Below, in pieces: positions 24,446-33,120 of a stretch of DNA of 64,000 bases. Within the stretch, counting starts at the first letter, position 1; each line of letters starts with the position of its first letter. The notes below the pieces were generated by a model. The model was given only the letters and a program-made list of their open reading frames with translations. It searched no databases and was not told where the DNA came from. The stretch covers positions 62,001 through 126,000 of the forward strand of contig NZ_JBHSNJ010000013.1 of NCBI RefSeq assembly GCF_042657165.1, written 5' to 3'. The DNA comes from Agrilutibacter niabensis. Lineage in GTDB: Bacteria; Pseudomonadota; Gammaproteobacteria; Xanthomonadales; Xanthomonadaceae. The translations under genes and the position numbers were made by a program.

Positions 24446-25708
24446 ATGAACCTATTCCGCAACCTGCTGTTCTGGATCGCCCTCGCCCTGCTCGGCGCGC
24501 TGGTGGCGCAAGTGCTGGTGCAGGACCAGGGCTATGTCCTGGTTCGGTACGGCGGCTACGACTACGAGATGACCTTGGTCGGCGCGCTGCTCGGCGGACT
24601 CGCCGCGGCGTTCGTGCTGTGGCTGGCGTGGAAGCTGCTGAGCCTGCCCTTCGTCGCCTTCCGCCGTCATCGCAAGAAGCAGGCGCGCGCGCGCCTCACC
24701 GAGGGCCTGCTCGCCGTCGAACAGGGCCATTGGGCGCGGGCGGAAAAGTCGCTGGTCCAGGCCGCGCAGAGCGACGACGTCGCCGCGATCGCACAACTCG
24801 CCGCCAGCCGCGCGGCGCGCGAGCGCGGCGACCTCGCCCAGGCACGCCAGTACATCGAGCCGCTCGCGGCCGGGCATCCCGCGACGCATGCGGTCGCGGT
24901 CGCGGAGCTCGCGCGCGCCGAAGGTCGCCATGCCGATGCGCTCGCTGCGCTCGACCAGCCCGCCGCGCAGCCGCTAGCGCCGCGTGGCCTGCTGCTGCGC
25001 GCGGAAACGCTGGCGGCGCTCGGTCGCGCCGGCGAGGCCTACGGGCTGCTCGGCGCGTTGCGCCAGCAGCAGGTGCTCGCACCCGAACGCCTGACCGCAC
25101 TGGAGGCGCAGTGGGCCGAAGCCGGGCTGCGCGAAGCCGCCGACGCCAATGTCCTGGCCGATCGCTGGGAAGCGCTGCCCAAGCCGCTGAAGAGCGATGC
25201 CGGCGCGGTCGCCGCGTATGCCGAGCGCGCCGCGGCATTGCGCTGGGACGATGCCGCAGCGAAGAGCATCGAATCCGCGCTCGACGCGCGCTGGGATGAA
25301 TCACTGGCCGCGTTGTACGGCCGGCTGCCGGTGCCGCAGGACCGCTCGCGGCTGGACGCGCGCCGCGCCAACGCCGAGCGCTGGCTGCAGGCGCGTCCGG
25401 CCAGCCCCGCGCTGCTGGTGGCGCTGGCGCGCATCGCGATGGCGCAGGGCCAGTGGGCGCAGGCGGAAGGCTACCTGCACCGCGCGGTTGCCCAGGGCGC
25501 GGGGTCGGAGGCGTGGGAGGAACTCGGCCACGGCTTCGCCACGGCCGGCGACGAAGCCCGCGCGCGCCAGAGCTACGTCAACGCGCTGCGCGCGACGCGC
25601 GGTGAAACGGTGAACGAGCTGCCGGGCCGCGACCTGCGCCAGAAGATTTCCGACCAGGCCGCGGTCGAAGAGCGCGACGAACACGGCGTGCCGCGCCTGC
25701 GCGGCTGA
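24446..25708 (+). CDS. hemY: HemY, inner-membrane TPR protein of the heme cluster
   Basis: A 420-residue protein with two N-terminal transmembrane helices (NLLFWIALALLGALVAQVLV and VGALLGGLAAAFVLWLAW) joined by the family motif QDQGYVLVRYGGYDYEMTL. A cytosolic TPR-like helical array follows (e.g. GLLAVEQGHWARAEKSLVQA; RIAMAQGQWAQAEGYLHRAV). This is the gammaproteobacterial HemY, unrelated to protoporphyrinogen oxidase of the same name. It follows hemX by 48 bp. A 10-bp hairpin (25695-25720, CTGAAA loop, no T-run) overlaps its stop. Confidence 0.9.
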   Translation: MNLFRNLLFWIALALLGALVAQVLVQDQGYVLVRYGGYDYEMTLVGALLGGLAAAFVLWLAWKLLSLPFVAFRRHRKKQARARLTEGLLAVEQGHWARAEKSLVQAAQSDDVAAIAQLAASRAARERGDLAQARQYIEPLAAGHPATHAVAVAELARAEGRHADALAALDQPAAQPLAPRGLLLRAETLAALGRAGEAYGLLGALRQQQVLAPERLTALEAQWAEAGLREAADANVLADRWEALPKPLKSDAGAVAAYAERAAALRWDDAAAKSIESALDARWDESLAALYGRLPVPQDRSRLDARRANAERWLQARPASPALLVALARIAMAQGQWAQAEGYLHRAVAQGAGSEAWEELGHGFATAGDEARARQSYVNALRATRGETVNELPGRDLRQKISDQAAVEERDEHGVPRLRG

Positions 25709-25729
25709 AACCGCGCAGGCCGCCGTGGC

Positions 25730-26698
25730 CTAGCGGCGGCGCCAGCCACGCACCATCACCGCGCCCGCCAGCAGCACCGCCCATAGCGGCCACAACCGCG
25801 CCAACGCGACGACGACATCGAGCAGGCCCAGCCATCCCTCGCTCATCGCAAGGCCCAGCCGCGCGAAGAAGCCCGGACCGTCGCGGCGCAAGGCGGCATC
25901 GATGTCGGGCCGCTCGCTGCGACGCACGCGCGGCGTCTGGTACAGCGACAGGTCAATGGTGGCGAACGCGACGCGGTCCTCGAAGGCCTTGCGTGCGATC
26001 AACGCCTCGTCGCGCTGGCCTTGCGACTGGGACCGCGCCTCGACTACCTGCGCCCTGTCGCCCACCTTGCCCGGACCCGACGCGACATCGCCCAGTGTTG
26101 CCTGCGCCTGCTGATGGCGCTCGTAGGCGAGTTGCTGGCGCAGCAGGTCGAACTGCGCGTCGGTCGCGCTGAACGTGCGGTTGTCGAGGAATTCGACCTG
26201 GCTGGCGAGCGCGCGCAGGAAGCCCTGCGCGCGCGCACTGGGCACGCGTACCTGCAGGTCCCCGTGCACGGTGTAGGTGGCCAGCTCGACCAGGTTGCCG
26301 CCGCCCGCGGAGCGGGTGCGGACGTCGTCGACATCGGCGCGGATGTCGTTCCTGACCACGAACCCGCCGTGCTGCGCCACCAGGTCCTCGATCGCGAGCG
26401 CGGAGCGATAGACCTCGCGCACCTGGAATTGCGCGGTGGCTGCGCGGATGAACTTGCGTTCGCCATCGTCCTGCGAGGCCACGGCGGATTGCAGCTGGTC
26501 CGCCGCAGCCGGTTCTGCCGGTGCATCGCTGCGCCGGCGCGCGGCCAGGTTGGCGGCCGGGACCGCGTCCGCCGCGGGGGCAGCCGGTGCGGCCTCCGTC
26601 GCCGGCGACGCGGCGTCCGCCGCCTGTTCGTGCTGTTTGCTGCAGCCTGCGAGCATCAGCCCGCAGACCAGCATCACCGCGCCAGTCCTCACTTGCAT
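25730..26698 (-). CDS. DUF4349 lipoprotein
   Basis: A 322-residue envelope protein. The lipoprotein signal ends LMLAGCSK (Cys19). An Ala/Pro linker runs to ~70. The DUF4349 domain follows with AQFQVREVYRSALAIEDLVAQ, GFVVRNDIRADVDD and LQVRVPSARAQGFLRAL, then a helical hairpin (RQQLAYERHQQAQATL), VAFATIDLSLYQTP and a C-terminal transmembrane helix (LWPLWAVLLAGAVMV) with a basic end. Members are often annotated as putative lipoproteins with a membrane anchor. It is convergent with hemY, 21 bp between stops. Confidence 0.82.
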   Translation of the reverse strand: MQVRTGAVMLVCGLMLAGCSKQHEQAADAASPATEAAPAAPAADAVPAANLAARRRSDAPAEPAAADQLQSAVASQDDGERKFIRAATAQFQVREVYRSALAIEDLVAQHGGFVVRNDIRADVDDVRTRSAGGGNLVELATYTVHGDLQVRVPSARAQGFLRALASQVEFLDNRTFSATDAQFDLLRQQLAYERHQQAQATLGDVASGPGKVGDRAQVVEARSQSQGQRDEALIARKAFEDRVAFATIDLSLYQTPRVRRSERPDIDAALRRDGPGFFARLGLAMSEGWLGLLDVVVALARLWPLWAVLLAGAVMVRGWRRR

Positions 26699-26779
26699 CG
26701 AACGTCCCCCGCTGCGGTCGTCGGCACCCTGCCGACGATCCGGCCGCCGACTCTATACGGGTGGCGCGGGAGTTCGGGG

Positions 26780-28057
26780 TCAGCGTTCGAGGATTGCCAC
26801 CACGCCCATGCCGCCGGCCGTGCAGATCGACACCAGCGCGCGACCGCCGCCGAGTTCCTTCAGCTGCTTGGCGGCAGTGGCAACGATGCGTGCGCCGGTG
26901 GCTGCGAAAGGATGGCCCGCGGCGAGCGAGGAGCCGACCGGGTTGATCCTGGCGGGATCGATGCGACCCAGCGGCGCGTCGAGGCCGAGCCGGTTGCGGC
27001 AGTAGTCCTGGCTCTCCCACGCACGCAACGTGCACAGCACCTGCGCGGCGAACGCCTCGTGGATCTCGTAGATGTCGAAGTCCTGCAGGGTCAGGCCGTT
27101 GCGCTTGAGCATTTCCGGCACCGCCACGGTGGGCGCCATCAGCAGGCCCTCGCCATGCACGAAGTCGACCGCGGCGACATGTGCGTCGCGCAGGTGGCAC
27201 AGGACTTCATGGCCGTGCGCGGCCGCCCACTCCTCCGAGGCGAGCAGGCACGCCGCGGCGCCATCGGTGAGCGGCGTGGAATTGGCGGCGGTGAGGGTGC
27301 CGCGGCCGGAGGTCTTGTCGAACGCCGGCTTCAGCGAGGCGAGCTTCTCCAGGGTGGAATCCGCGCGCAGGATGTTGTCGCGCGACACGCCGCGGAAGCT
27401 GACCACGAGGTCGTCGAAGAAGCCGCGCTCGTAGGCCGCCGCGAGCTTCTTGTGCGAGGACAGCGCCCACTCGTCCTGCGAGTCGCGCGCGATGTTCCAT
27501 TCCTTGGCCATGTCCTCGCAGTGGTCGCCCATCGACTTGCCGGTGCGCGGTTCGGCGACGCCGGGGAAGTCGGGCCTGAGTTCACGGAAGTGGAAGCCCT
27601 TGAACGCGCGCAGCTTGTCCTGCGTGGTCTTGGCCATCGCCGCGTTGAGCAGGCGGCGGCGCAGCTTCTTGCCGTACACGATCGGCACATCGGAAGTCGT
27701 GTCGGAGCCGCCACCGATGCCGGCTTCGATCTGGCCGGTCGCGATCTTGTTGGCGATGGCGACGATGGTATCGAGCGAGGTGCCGCAGGCGCGCTGCATG
27801 GTGATGCCGGGCGTGAGCGGCGACAGGCCCGAGGACAACGCGGCCTCGCGGCCGAGGTTCCAGTCGCTGGAATGCTTGATCACCGCACCCATCGCCACTT
27901 CGCCCAGCTGCTGCCCGTGCAGGCCGAACTTCTCGACCAGCGCACCGAGCGTACGCACCGACATGCCGAGGTTGCCGACGTCCGCGTAGGCGGTGTTCTG
28001 GCGGCAGAACGGAATACGGACGCCGCCGAGCACGGCAACGGGACGAACTGATCGCAT
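26780..28057 (-). CDS. fadI: acetyl-CoA C-acyltransferase (3-ketoacyl-CoA thiolase)
   Basis: A 425-residue thiolase that cleaves 3-ketoacyl-CoA to acetyl-CoA in beta-oxidation. The nucleophilic Cys is in MQRACGTSLDTI. Further motifs are DIYEIHEAFAAQ (catalytic His), NPVGSSLAAGHPFAATGARI and the C-terminal CTAGGMGVV (second Cys). Length and the RPVAVLGGVRIPFCRQNTAY start fit FadI rather than FadA or PhaA. The ATG at 28057 is chosen from the family N-terminus; the frame continues to 28222. Its partner fadJ is not adjacent. It could process acetoacetyl-CoA made from 3-hydroxybutyrate, but that is speculation. Confidence 0.93.
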   Translation of the reverse strand: MRSVRPVAVLGGVRIPFCRQNTAYADVGNLGMSVRTLGALVEKFGLHGQQLGEVAMGAVIKHSSDWNLGREAALSSGLSPLTPGITMQRACGTSLDTIVAIANKIATGQIEAGIGGGSDTTSDVPIVYGKKLRRRLLNAAMAKTTQDKLRAFKGFHFRELRPDFPGVAEPRTGKSMGDHCEDMAKEWNIARDSQDEWALSSHKKLAAAYERGFFDDLVVSFRGVSRDNILRADSTLEKLASLKPAFDKTSGRGTLTAANSTPLTDGAAACLLASEEWAAAHGHEVLCHLRDAHVAAVDFVHGEGLLMAPTVAVPEMLKRNGLTLQDFDIYEIHEAFAAQVLCTLRAWESQDYCRNRLGLDAPLGRIDPARINPVGSSLAAGHPFAATGARIVATAAKQLKELGGGRALVSICTAGGMGVVAILER

Positions 28058-28248
28058 CGGACACCTTCGGATGTGGGGGACGAGGCCACGCGCGGCACGC
28101 CGGAGCAGCATCGTCAGCAGCAGTATCGCCCGCCATACTCTTGCGGACGGTGATAATGCCCGCGAGTGTAACGCTGCCGTCAGGCGCGACCAAACGCACG
28201 CCACGCCGTACCCCGCCTTCACGGCCGATTTCGAGAACTTTTTCGCCC

Positions 28249-29172
28249 ATGACCGCCGCCCACCCCGACGCTTCCGCCCGCCCCGGCCCCGCCCAGCCCC
28301 TGCACGTGCTGGGCGCGCTGGCGCTGGAGCTGCGCGGCGACGCGCCGGTCGCGCGCGCGTCGCTGGCGCAGGCCGAAGCGGGCGAGCTGGCGGCGCACAT
28401 GGCGCGCGACCTCGCCTCGTTCGTGCCCGACGCCGCGCAACTGCAGCTGGTGACGGTCGGCGCGCATTACGACCCGGTCGAACTGCTGCGCCCGGGCTGG
28501 GCGCTGCACCGCGAACTCGACCAGCTCGCCGCGCGCGCGCCGGGCGATGCGAGCGGCAGGATCATCGCGTTCGGCGCGCACGAGGAGCAGTTGCCCGGCG
28601 CACTGGCGCCCTCGCCCGACTATTTCGGTGGTCCGCTGCGGCTGGTGCCGTTCGTGCTCGGGGGCGATGCGGACGTCGTCACGCGCGTGGGCGACCGCTT
28701 CGAGCGCGAATTGATCGAGCGCGGCATGGCCGGCGCGCAGACCGCGCTCGCCGCGCAGGACACCTTCGGCCTGCAGGTCGAACACGCGCGCTACCTCACC
28801 GCGCACGATCTCGCCGCGATGACCGCGCTGCAGTACGAGCATGCCGGCCTCGCCCTGCTGTGGCCGGTGCTGGAAACCGCCCTGCTCGATCCCGACGGCG
28901 AGGCCTGGCTGGACGCGCCGCCGGAACCGCTGCTGCGCTACGCCGATGGTGAGGCGCGCATCGCCCTGTTCGAACCGCGCGCCTGGAAGCAGCGCTACGC
29001 AACCGACGCGCCCTGCGACACGCCGGAAGGCCGCGAGAAGCTGGAACGCCAGCACCAGCATTTCCAGGCGCGGCAGCGGCAGATCGCCGCGGTGCTCGCC
29101 GCCCACGGCGTGGCGGTGAACTTCGTCCATTGCGCGGCCGAGACGGACGCGCGCGCACCCTTGCTGGACTGA
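28249..29172 (+). CDS. conserved hypothetical cytosolic protein
   Basis: A 307-residue protein I do not recognise. It has no signal peptide or membrane helix. The N-terminal ~110 residues (LHVLGALALELRGD, LQLVTVGAHYDPVELLRPGW) and the middle part (HEEQLPGALAPSPDYFGGPLR) look like an alpha/beta fold. The C-terminal ~60 residues are helical and charged (DTPEGREKLERQHQHFQARQ). The start at 28249 is taken because the upstream frame (from 28141) has no RBS. The codon pattern resembles its neighbours, so it is a genuine gene. It is divergent from fadI and its stop is 16 bp from that of sodC. Confidence 0.7.
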   Translation: MTAAHPDASARPGPAQPLHVLGALALELRGDAPVARASLAQAEAGELAAHMARDLASFVPDAAQLQLVTVGAHYDPVELLRPGWALHRELDQLAARAPGDASGRIIAFGAHEEQLPGALAPSPDYFGGPLRLVPFVLGGDADVVTRVGDRFERELIERGMAGAQTALAAQDTFGLQVEHARYLTAHDLAAMTALQYEHAGLALLWPVLETALLDPDGEAWLDAPPEPLLRYADGEARIALFEPRAWKQRYATDAPCDTPEGREKLERQHQHFQARQRQIAAVLAAHGVAVNFVHCAAETDARAPLLD

Positions 29173-29187
29173 GACCTCGCGCAGCCG

Positions 29188-29757
29188 CTACGGCGTCAGC
29201 TCGATCACGCCGCAGGCCAGGCGCGCGCCGGCGTTGCCGGTGGGCTGGGTCCGGTAGTCGTCGGGCGCCGCGTGCACCACCACGGCGCGGCCGCCGATGT
29301 CGGTGTCGCCGCCGCCGAGGCTGACGCCGATCGCCTGCACGTCCACGCGCGCCACGCCGTTCGCGTTGGCGACGATGTTGTCCATGTCGCCGCCGTGGTG
29401 CGGGCCGCTGCCGGCGCGCCCGTGCTGCTGCTGCGCGGGATTGAAGTGGCCGCCGGCGCTGGTCGCGTCGGCCGCGCTGCAATCGCCCTTCTCGTGGATG
29501 TGGATGGCGTGGGTGCTGCCGCGAGACAGACCGCCGAGTTCGCCGGTGATGCGCACGCCGTCCGGTGTCGGCGTGGCGTGGAGCTTGCCGCTGACGAGGC
29601 TGCCGGAGGCCGGCATCATGACGATGCTCGCGCCGCGCGCGGTGGACACCACCGGGCCGGGCGACGCCGGCGCGCTGATGCGGGGCGGTGCGCTGCTGCA
29701 CGCCGCCAGCGCGAGGGCGGCAGTGGCCAGGAAGCATGGAAGGACGGCCGTTCGCAT
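29188..29757 (-). CDS. sodC: Cu/Zn superoxide dismutase, lipoprotein
   Basis: A 189-residue periplasmic SOD that dismutates superoxide. The signal peptide ends ALAACSS (lipidated Cys20). Metal ligands are visible in HIHEKGDC (two Cu His), GGHFNP (bridging His), GPHHGGDMDN (Zn His and Asp) and VVHAAPDD (Cu His). The disulfide cysteines are in KGDC and RLACGVIEL. Length is normal for the bacterial type. A second in-frame Met at 29811 would add 18 residues before the signal, which is unlikely. It lies alone downstream of the ntrC gene's end. Confidence 0.94.
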   Translation of the reverse strand: MRTAVLPCFLATAALALAACSSAPPRISAPASPGPVVSTARGASIVMMPASGSLVSGKLHATPTPDGVRITGELGGLSRGSTHAIHIHEKGDCSAADATSAGGHFNPAQQQHGRAGSGPHHGGDMDNIVANANGVARVDVQAIGVSLGGGDTDIGGRAVVVHAAPDDYRTQPTGNAGARLACGVIELTP

Positions 29758-29848
29758 GCGGGGCTCCGGTGCTGGGCTGGGGACCCCGAATCTAGCCCAA
29801 AGCCACTTCACGCTATGTGTGCCCGCCTCCGGCCGCCCGGAGCCCCCG

Positions 29849-31321
29849 TCAACGCCGCTTGCGCCCGGAACCCAGCTTCCTCGTCAGCGTGTTGCGGCCC
29901 AGCCCCAGCCGCGCCGCGGCTTCCGCGCGGCGGCCACCGGTGTGGTCGAGCGCGGCTTCGAGCAGCGCGCGGTCGAAGCGCTCGCGCGCCTGCGCGTGGA
30001 TGTCGTCGCTGCCGGCGGCCAGTTGCTGGCGTGCCCAGCGCGCCAGCGCGGCATCCCAGTCGTCGATCGCGGTCGCCGTGGCGGCCCGGTTCGCGGTGGG
30101 CGCCGCCGCGGGCAGTGCGGCCTCGACATCGTCGCTGCCGATGTTCTCGCCGGGCGCGAGCGCGGCCAGGCGCCAGCACAGGTTCTCCAGTTCGCGCACG
30201 TTGCCGGGCCAGTCGTAGGCAAGCAGGCGCTCGATCGCGGCTTTGCCCAGGCGCTTGGGGGGCATGTCGAAGCGGCGCGCGGCCGCGGCCAGGAAACGCA
30301 TCGCCAGCAGCGGCACGTCTTCGCGGCGCTCGCGCAGCGGTGGGATGCGCAGGCGCACGACATCGAGGCGATGCAGCAGGTCGGCGCGGAATCCGCCATC
30401 GGCCACGAGCGCCTCGAGGTCCTGGTGCGTCGCCGCGACCACGCGCACGTCGACACGGATCAGTTCGCGACCACCGACGCGGAAGAATTCGCCTTCGGCG
30501 AGCACGCGCAGCAGGCGTGTCTGCAGCGGCAGCGGCATGTCGCCGATTTCGTCGAGGAACAGGGTGCCGCCGTTGGCCTGTTCGAACCGGCCCAGGTGGC
30601 GGCGCGTCGCACCGGTGAAGGCGCCGGCCTCATGGCCGAACAATTCGCTTTCCAGCAGCTCGGCCGGAATCGCGGCGGTGTTGAGGGCGACGAAGGGCTT
30701 GGCCGCGCGCGGCGATTCGCGATGCAGGGCGCGGGCGACGAGTTCCTTGCCGGTGCCGGTCTCGCCGGTGATCAGCACCGACAACGGCGCCTGGGCGAGG
30801 CGGCCGATCGCGCGGAACAGGGCACGCATGGCCGGGCTCGTGCCGATCAGCTGCGGGGCGCCCGGTTCCGCATCGTCGCTTGCGGTGGGCAGTGGCGCTT
30901 CGGTCGTTCCCATACCCGCACTTCCGTGTGCAGGCAACGAATCAATACGCAAAGGCAACGTGCGACCGGCCAGGGCGACGGCGTCGTCGAGGTCGAAGGG
31001 CTTGGACAGGAATTCGTGGGCGCCGCCGCGAAACGCGCCCGCCGTGCTCGCCACGTCGGTGTAGGCGCTCATCACGATCACCGGCAGGTCGGGGTGCGCG
31101 GCCTTGAGTTTCTCCAGCAGCACCAGTCCGTCGTCGCCGGGCATGCGCACGTCGGTGAACAGCAGGTCGGGCACGGCGCGGCTGCGCAGGGCGGCGAGCG
31201 CGTCGGCGGCGTTCTCGAAGCCGTCGACGGCATAGCCTTCGTCGCGCAGCGCGGTGGCGAGGACGAAACGCACGCTGCGGTCGTCGTCGACGATCCAGAT
31301 GCGCGGCGCATCAGCGGGCAT
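29849..31321 (-). CDS. glnG: nitrogen regulation response regulator NtrC (GlnG)
   Basis: A 490-residue sigma-54 activator. The receiver has the acidic pocket DDD at 12-14, phospho-acceptor Asp57 (LLFTDVRMPG) and the SAYTD region. The AAA+ domain has Walker A GETGTGKE, the sigma-54 contact loop GAFTGA, Walker B GGTLFLDEIGD, and WPGNVRELENL. The C-terminal Fis-type HTH reads GGRRAEAAARLGLGRNTLTRKL. The ATG at 31321 has GGGAGGG upstream; the open frame continues to 31723 but overlaps ntrB. It lies 62 bp after ntrB on the same strand. Its targets in this window are probably glnA (37911-37957) and ntrB itself (32446-32462). Confidence 0.95.
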   Translation of the reverse strand: MPADAPRIWIVDDDRSVRFVLATALRDEGYAVDGFENAADALAALRSRAVPDLLFTDVRMPGDDGLVLLEKLKAAHPDLPVIVMSAYTDVASTAGAFRGGAHEFLSKPFDLDDAVALAGRTLPLRIDSLPAHGSAGMGTTEAPLPTASDDAEPGAPQLIGTSPAMRALFRAIGRLAQAPLSVLITGETGTGKELVARALHRESPRAAKPFVALNTAAIPAELLESELFGHEAGAFTGATRRHLGRFEQANGGTLFLDEIGDMPLPLQTRLLRVLAEGEFFRVGGRELIRVDVRVVAATHQDLEALVADGGFRADLLHRLDVVRLRIPPLRERREDVPLLAMRFLAAAARRFDMPPKRLGKAAIERLLAYDWPGNVRELENLCWRLAALAPGENIGSDDVEAALPAAAPTANRAATATAIDDWDAALARWARQQLAAGSDDIHAQARERFDRALLEAALDHTGGRRAEAAARLGLGRNTLTRKLGSGRKRR

Positions 31322-31383
31322 GGGCCCTCCCGGCGCGTGGATGGCGTGCGCGGACAGGGCGGACGCAAGCAACCATGGTGATC

Positions 31384-32445
31384 TCAACCGGCATCGCTGC
31401 CCTCGGGGTGGTTGTTCATCGGCAGCAACAGCGTGAATACGGTATGTCCGGGCCGCGAGCGGTACACCAGCGAACCGCGGTGCTCGCGCGCCACCTGTTG
31501 CGCCAGCGCCAGGCCGAGGCCACTGCCCTCGGCACGCCCCGACACCAGCGGCAGGAACAGGCGTTCGGCCAGTTCCTCGGGCACGCCGCGGCCGTCGTCG
31601 CTGATCTCCAGGCGCAGCGCCAGCGAATGCGGTTCGTCGCCGATGCGCGCGCCGTGTTCGGCGCGCGTGCGCAGGGTGACGTTGACCGCGCCGGCTTCGA
31701 TCGCGTTGCGGACCAGGTTCCACACCGCCTGGGTCAGGCGATCGGCGTCGCCGACGAGTTCGGGCAGGCTCGGGTCGTAGTCGCGCGCCAGCTTCACCGC
31801 CCAGCCGGCGTCGGCTTCGGCCAGGCGCAGCACGCGTTCGAGCACCGCGTGGATGTTGAGCGCTTCGTGCGGGCGCGCCGGCGTCGGCGAGAGCAGGCGG
31901 TCGAGCAGCGCGGTGAGGCGCGCGACTTCGGCTTCGATCAACGCGACCAGTTCGCGTGAGTCGCGATCGTCCTCGCTGCTGGTGGCGATGCGCCGCGCCA
32001 GCAGCTGCGCCGCGCCCTTCAGTCCGGCGAGCGGATTGCGCAGTTCGTGCGCGAGGCCCTTGAGCGCGGCCGACAACGCCGACGGCAACGCGACCGCGGG
32101 ATCCTCGCCCGGGAACTCCTCGACCGGATGCGCCTCGAACAGCCAGCCGCCTTCGGTCCGCGACAGGCTGACATCGGCGAAGCGGATCTCGTCATGGCCC
32201 GGATAGGCCAGCGACAGCCGGCGCAGGCGGGCGAAATCGCGCGGCGGGGTTTCCGCCGATGCCAGTGCGCGCGCCAGCGCGTCGCCGTCCACTTCCAGCG
32301 CCGCCAGCGGCACGCCCGGCAGCCGGCGCGGACTCACCCCGAGCCAGCGCGCGCAGGCCGGCGTGCCGCCCACGATCGTCCCGGCGGCATCGGTCCACGC
32401 CACCGGCGTGGTCAGGGTCTCCAGCTCGGGAACGGGCGGCGGCAT
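31384..32445 (-). CDS. glnL: nitrogen regulation sensor kinase NtrB (GlnL)
   Basis: A 353-residue soluble histidine kinase and phosphatase for NtrC. An N-terminal PAS domain (~10-75; TTPVAWTDAAGTIVGGTPA) precedes HisKA with phospho-His in GLAHELRNPLAGLKGAAQ. The HATPase domain has LVRNAIEAGA (N box), ISDDGRGVP (G1) and GSGLGLALAQQ (G2). It contains no membrane helix. PII proteins such as GlnK, encoded 2 kb upstream, control its kinase/phosphatase balance in other bacteria. An NtrC-like palindrome directly abuts its start codon, suggesting autorepression. Confidence 0.94.
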   Translation of the reverse strand: MPPPVPELETLTTPVAWTDAAGTIVGGTPACARWLGVSPRRLPGVPLAALEVDGDALARALASAETPPRDFARLRRLSLAYPGHDEIRFADVSLSRTEGGWLFEAHPVEEFPGEDPAVALPSALSAALKGLAHELRNPLAGLKGAAQLLARRIATSSEDDRDSRELVALIEAEVARLTALLDRLLSPTPARPHEALNIHAVLERVLRLAEADAGWAVKLARDYDPSLPELVGDADRLTQAVWNLVRNAIEAGAVNVTLRTRAEHGARIGDEPHSLALRLEISDDGRGVPEELAERLFLPLVSGRAEGSGLGLALAQQVAREHRGSLVYRSRPGHTVFTLLLPMNNHPEGSDAG

Positions 32446-32462
32446 CGCACCACTTTAGTGCA
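32446..32462 (-). promoter_or_regulatory. NtrC-type binding palindrome at the ntrB start
   Basis: On the minus strand TGCACTAAAGTGGTGCG matches the NtrC consensus TGCACCA-N3-TGGTGCA at 12 of 14 fixed positions by my count. It ends immediately before the ntrB ATG. In enterobacteria a site at the glnL promoter mediates repression by NtrC; the same is inferred here. Confidence 0.65.
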
Positions 32463-32539
32463 AAGACCGCGTCGCCAGCGCGTCTGAGCGGCGTTCTCGC
32501 GGGGGCAGGTGGAGCCGGGGCGTCCGGGCTGCGGCGTGC

Positions 32540-32974
32540 TCAGTCGCCCGGCCGCACGCGGACGCCGAAGCCCGACCGCATCTCGTCCAGGTCGAGGTTG
32601 CCGTCCTGGTTGCGGTCGAGCCAGGAGAAGCGCATCTCCGTGGCACGGCGCAGCTCGGCGTCGCCGAGTTCGCCGTTGCCGTCCAGGTCGGCAGCGACGA
32701 CGCGAGCGGCGGCGGTCGGCGTGCCTTTCTGCGGCGGGCCCAGGATCGCCTGCAGTTCGGCTGCGGACAGGCTGGCGTTGTCGTCGCTGTCCATCGTCGC
32801 GAAAGCGGCATCGCCGTCGTATTCGTATTTGCTGAGCACACCATCGCTGTTCGCGTCCAGGAACTTGAAACGGTCCGCCGCGGCATCCGGAAGGTTCTGC
32901 TCGGCGCCCAGGGCCGGGAGCGCGAAGCCCAAGGCAAGCAGCAGGGTCGTGGTGCGGGGGATCGAAGCGGTCAT
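32540..32974 (-). CDS. secreted EF-hand calcium-binding protein
   Basis: A 144-residue exported protein with a Sec signal (1-23, ending PALGAEQ) and four EF-hand loops: DANSDGVLSKYE, DSDDNASLSAAE, DLDGNGELGDAE and DRNQDGNLDLDE. Positions 1, 3, 5 and 12 carry acidic or Asn/Ser ligands in each, so most should bind Ca2+. This resembles a calmodulin-like periplasmic protein, a type common in xanthomonads. It sits between amtB and ntrB in a nitrogen-control block, but 145 and 94 bp gaps suggest its own promoter. Any nitrogen role is speculative. Confidence 0.85.
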   Translation of the reverse strand: MTASIPRTTTLLLALGFALPALGAEQNLPDAAADRFKFLDANSDGVLSKYEYDGDAAFATMDSDDNASLSAAELQAILGPPQKGTPTAAARVVAADLDGNGELGDAELRRATEMRFSWLDRNQDGNLDLDEMRSGFGVRVRPGD

Positions 32975-33081
32975 GACGGGCTCCCGGGTGGATCAGCACG
33001 TGCTACTCGCAACGTTGCGGGTACCAGGGAACGGACACCGCCAGGACCGGGGCCAATCGCCTATCCGCGCATCGGCAGCTG

Positions 33082-33103
33082 GGGCCGGCATCGCTGCCGG
33101 CCC
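33082..33103. other. GC hairpin between amtB and the EF-hand gene
   Basis: A perfect 9-bp stem (GGGCCGGCA/TGCCGGCCC) with a TCGC tetraloop lies 18 bp past the amtB stop. There is no T-run on either strand, so it may be a 3'-end stabiliser or a weak terminator. Confidence 0.45.
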
Positions 33104-33120
33104 AAGCCGAAACACTTCCC

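Noticed and set aside
25695..25720. Terminator hairpin at the hemY stop
   Set aside because: The 10-bp stem is perfect, but no T-run follows on either strand and it overlaps coding sequence.
26021..28051. A 676-codon plus-strand frame over the DUF4349 and fadI genes
   Set aside because: Antisense to two recognised genes; no domain motifs.
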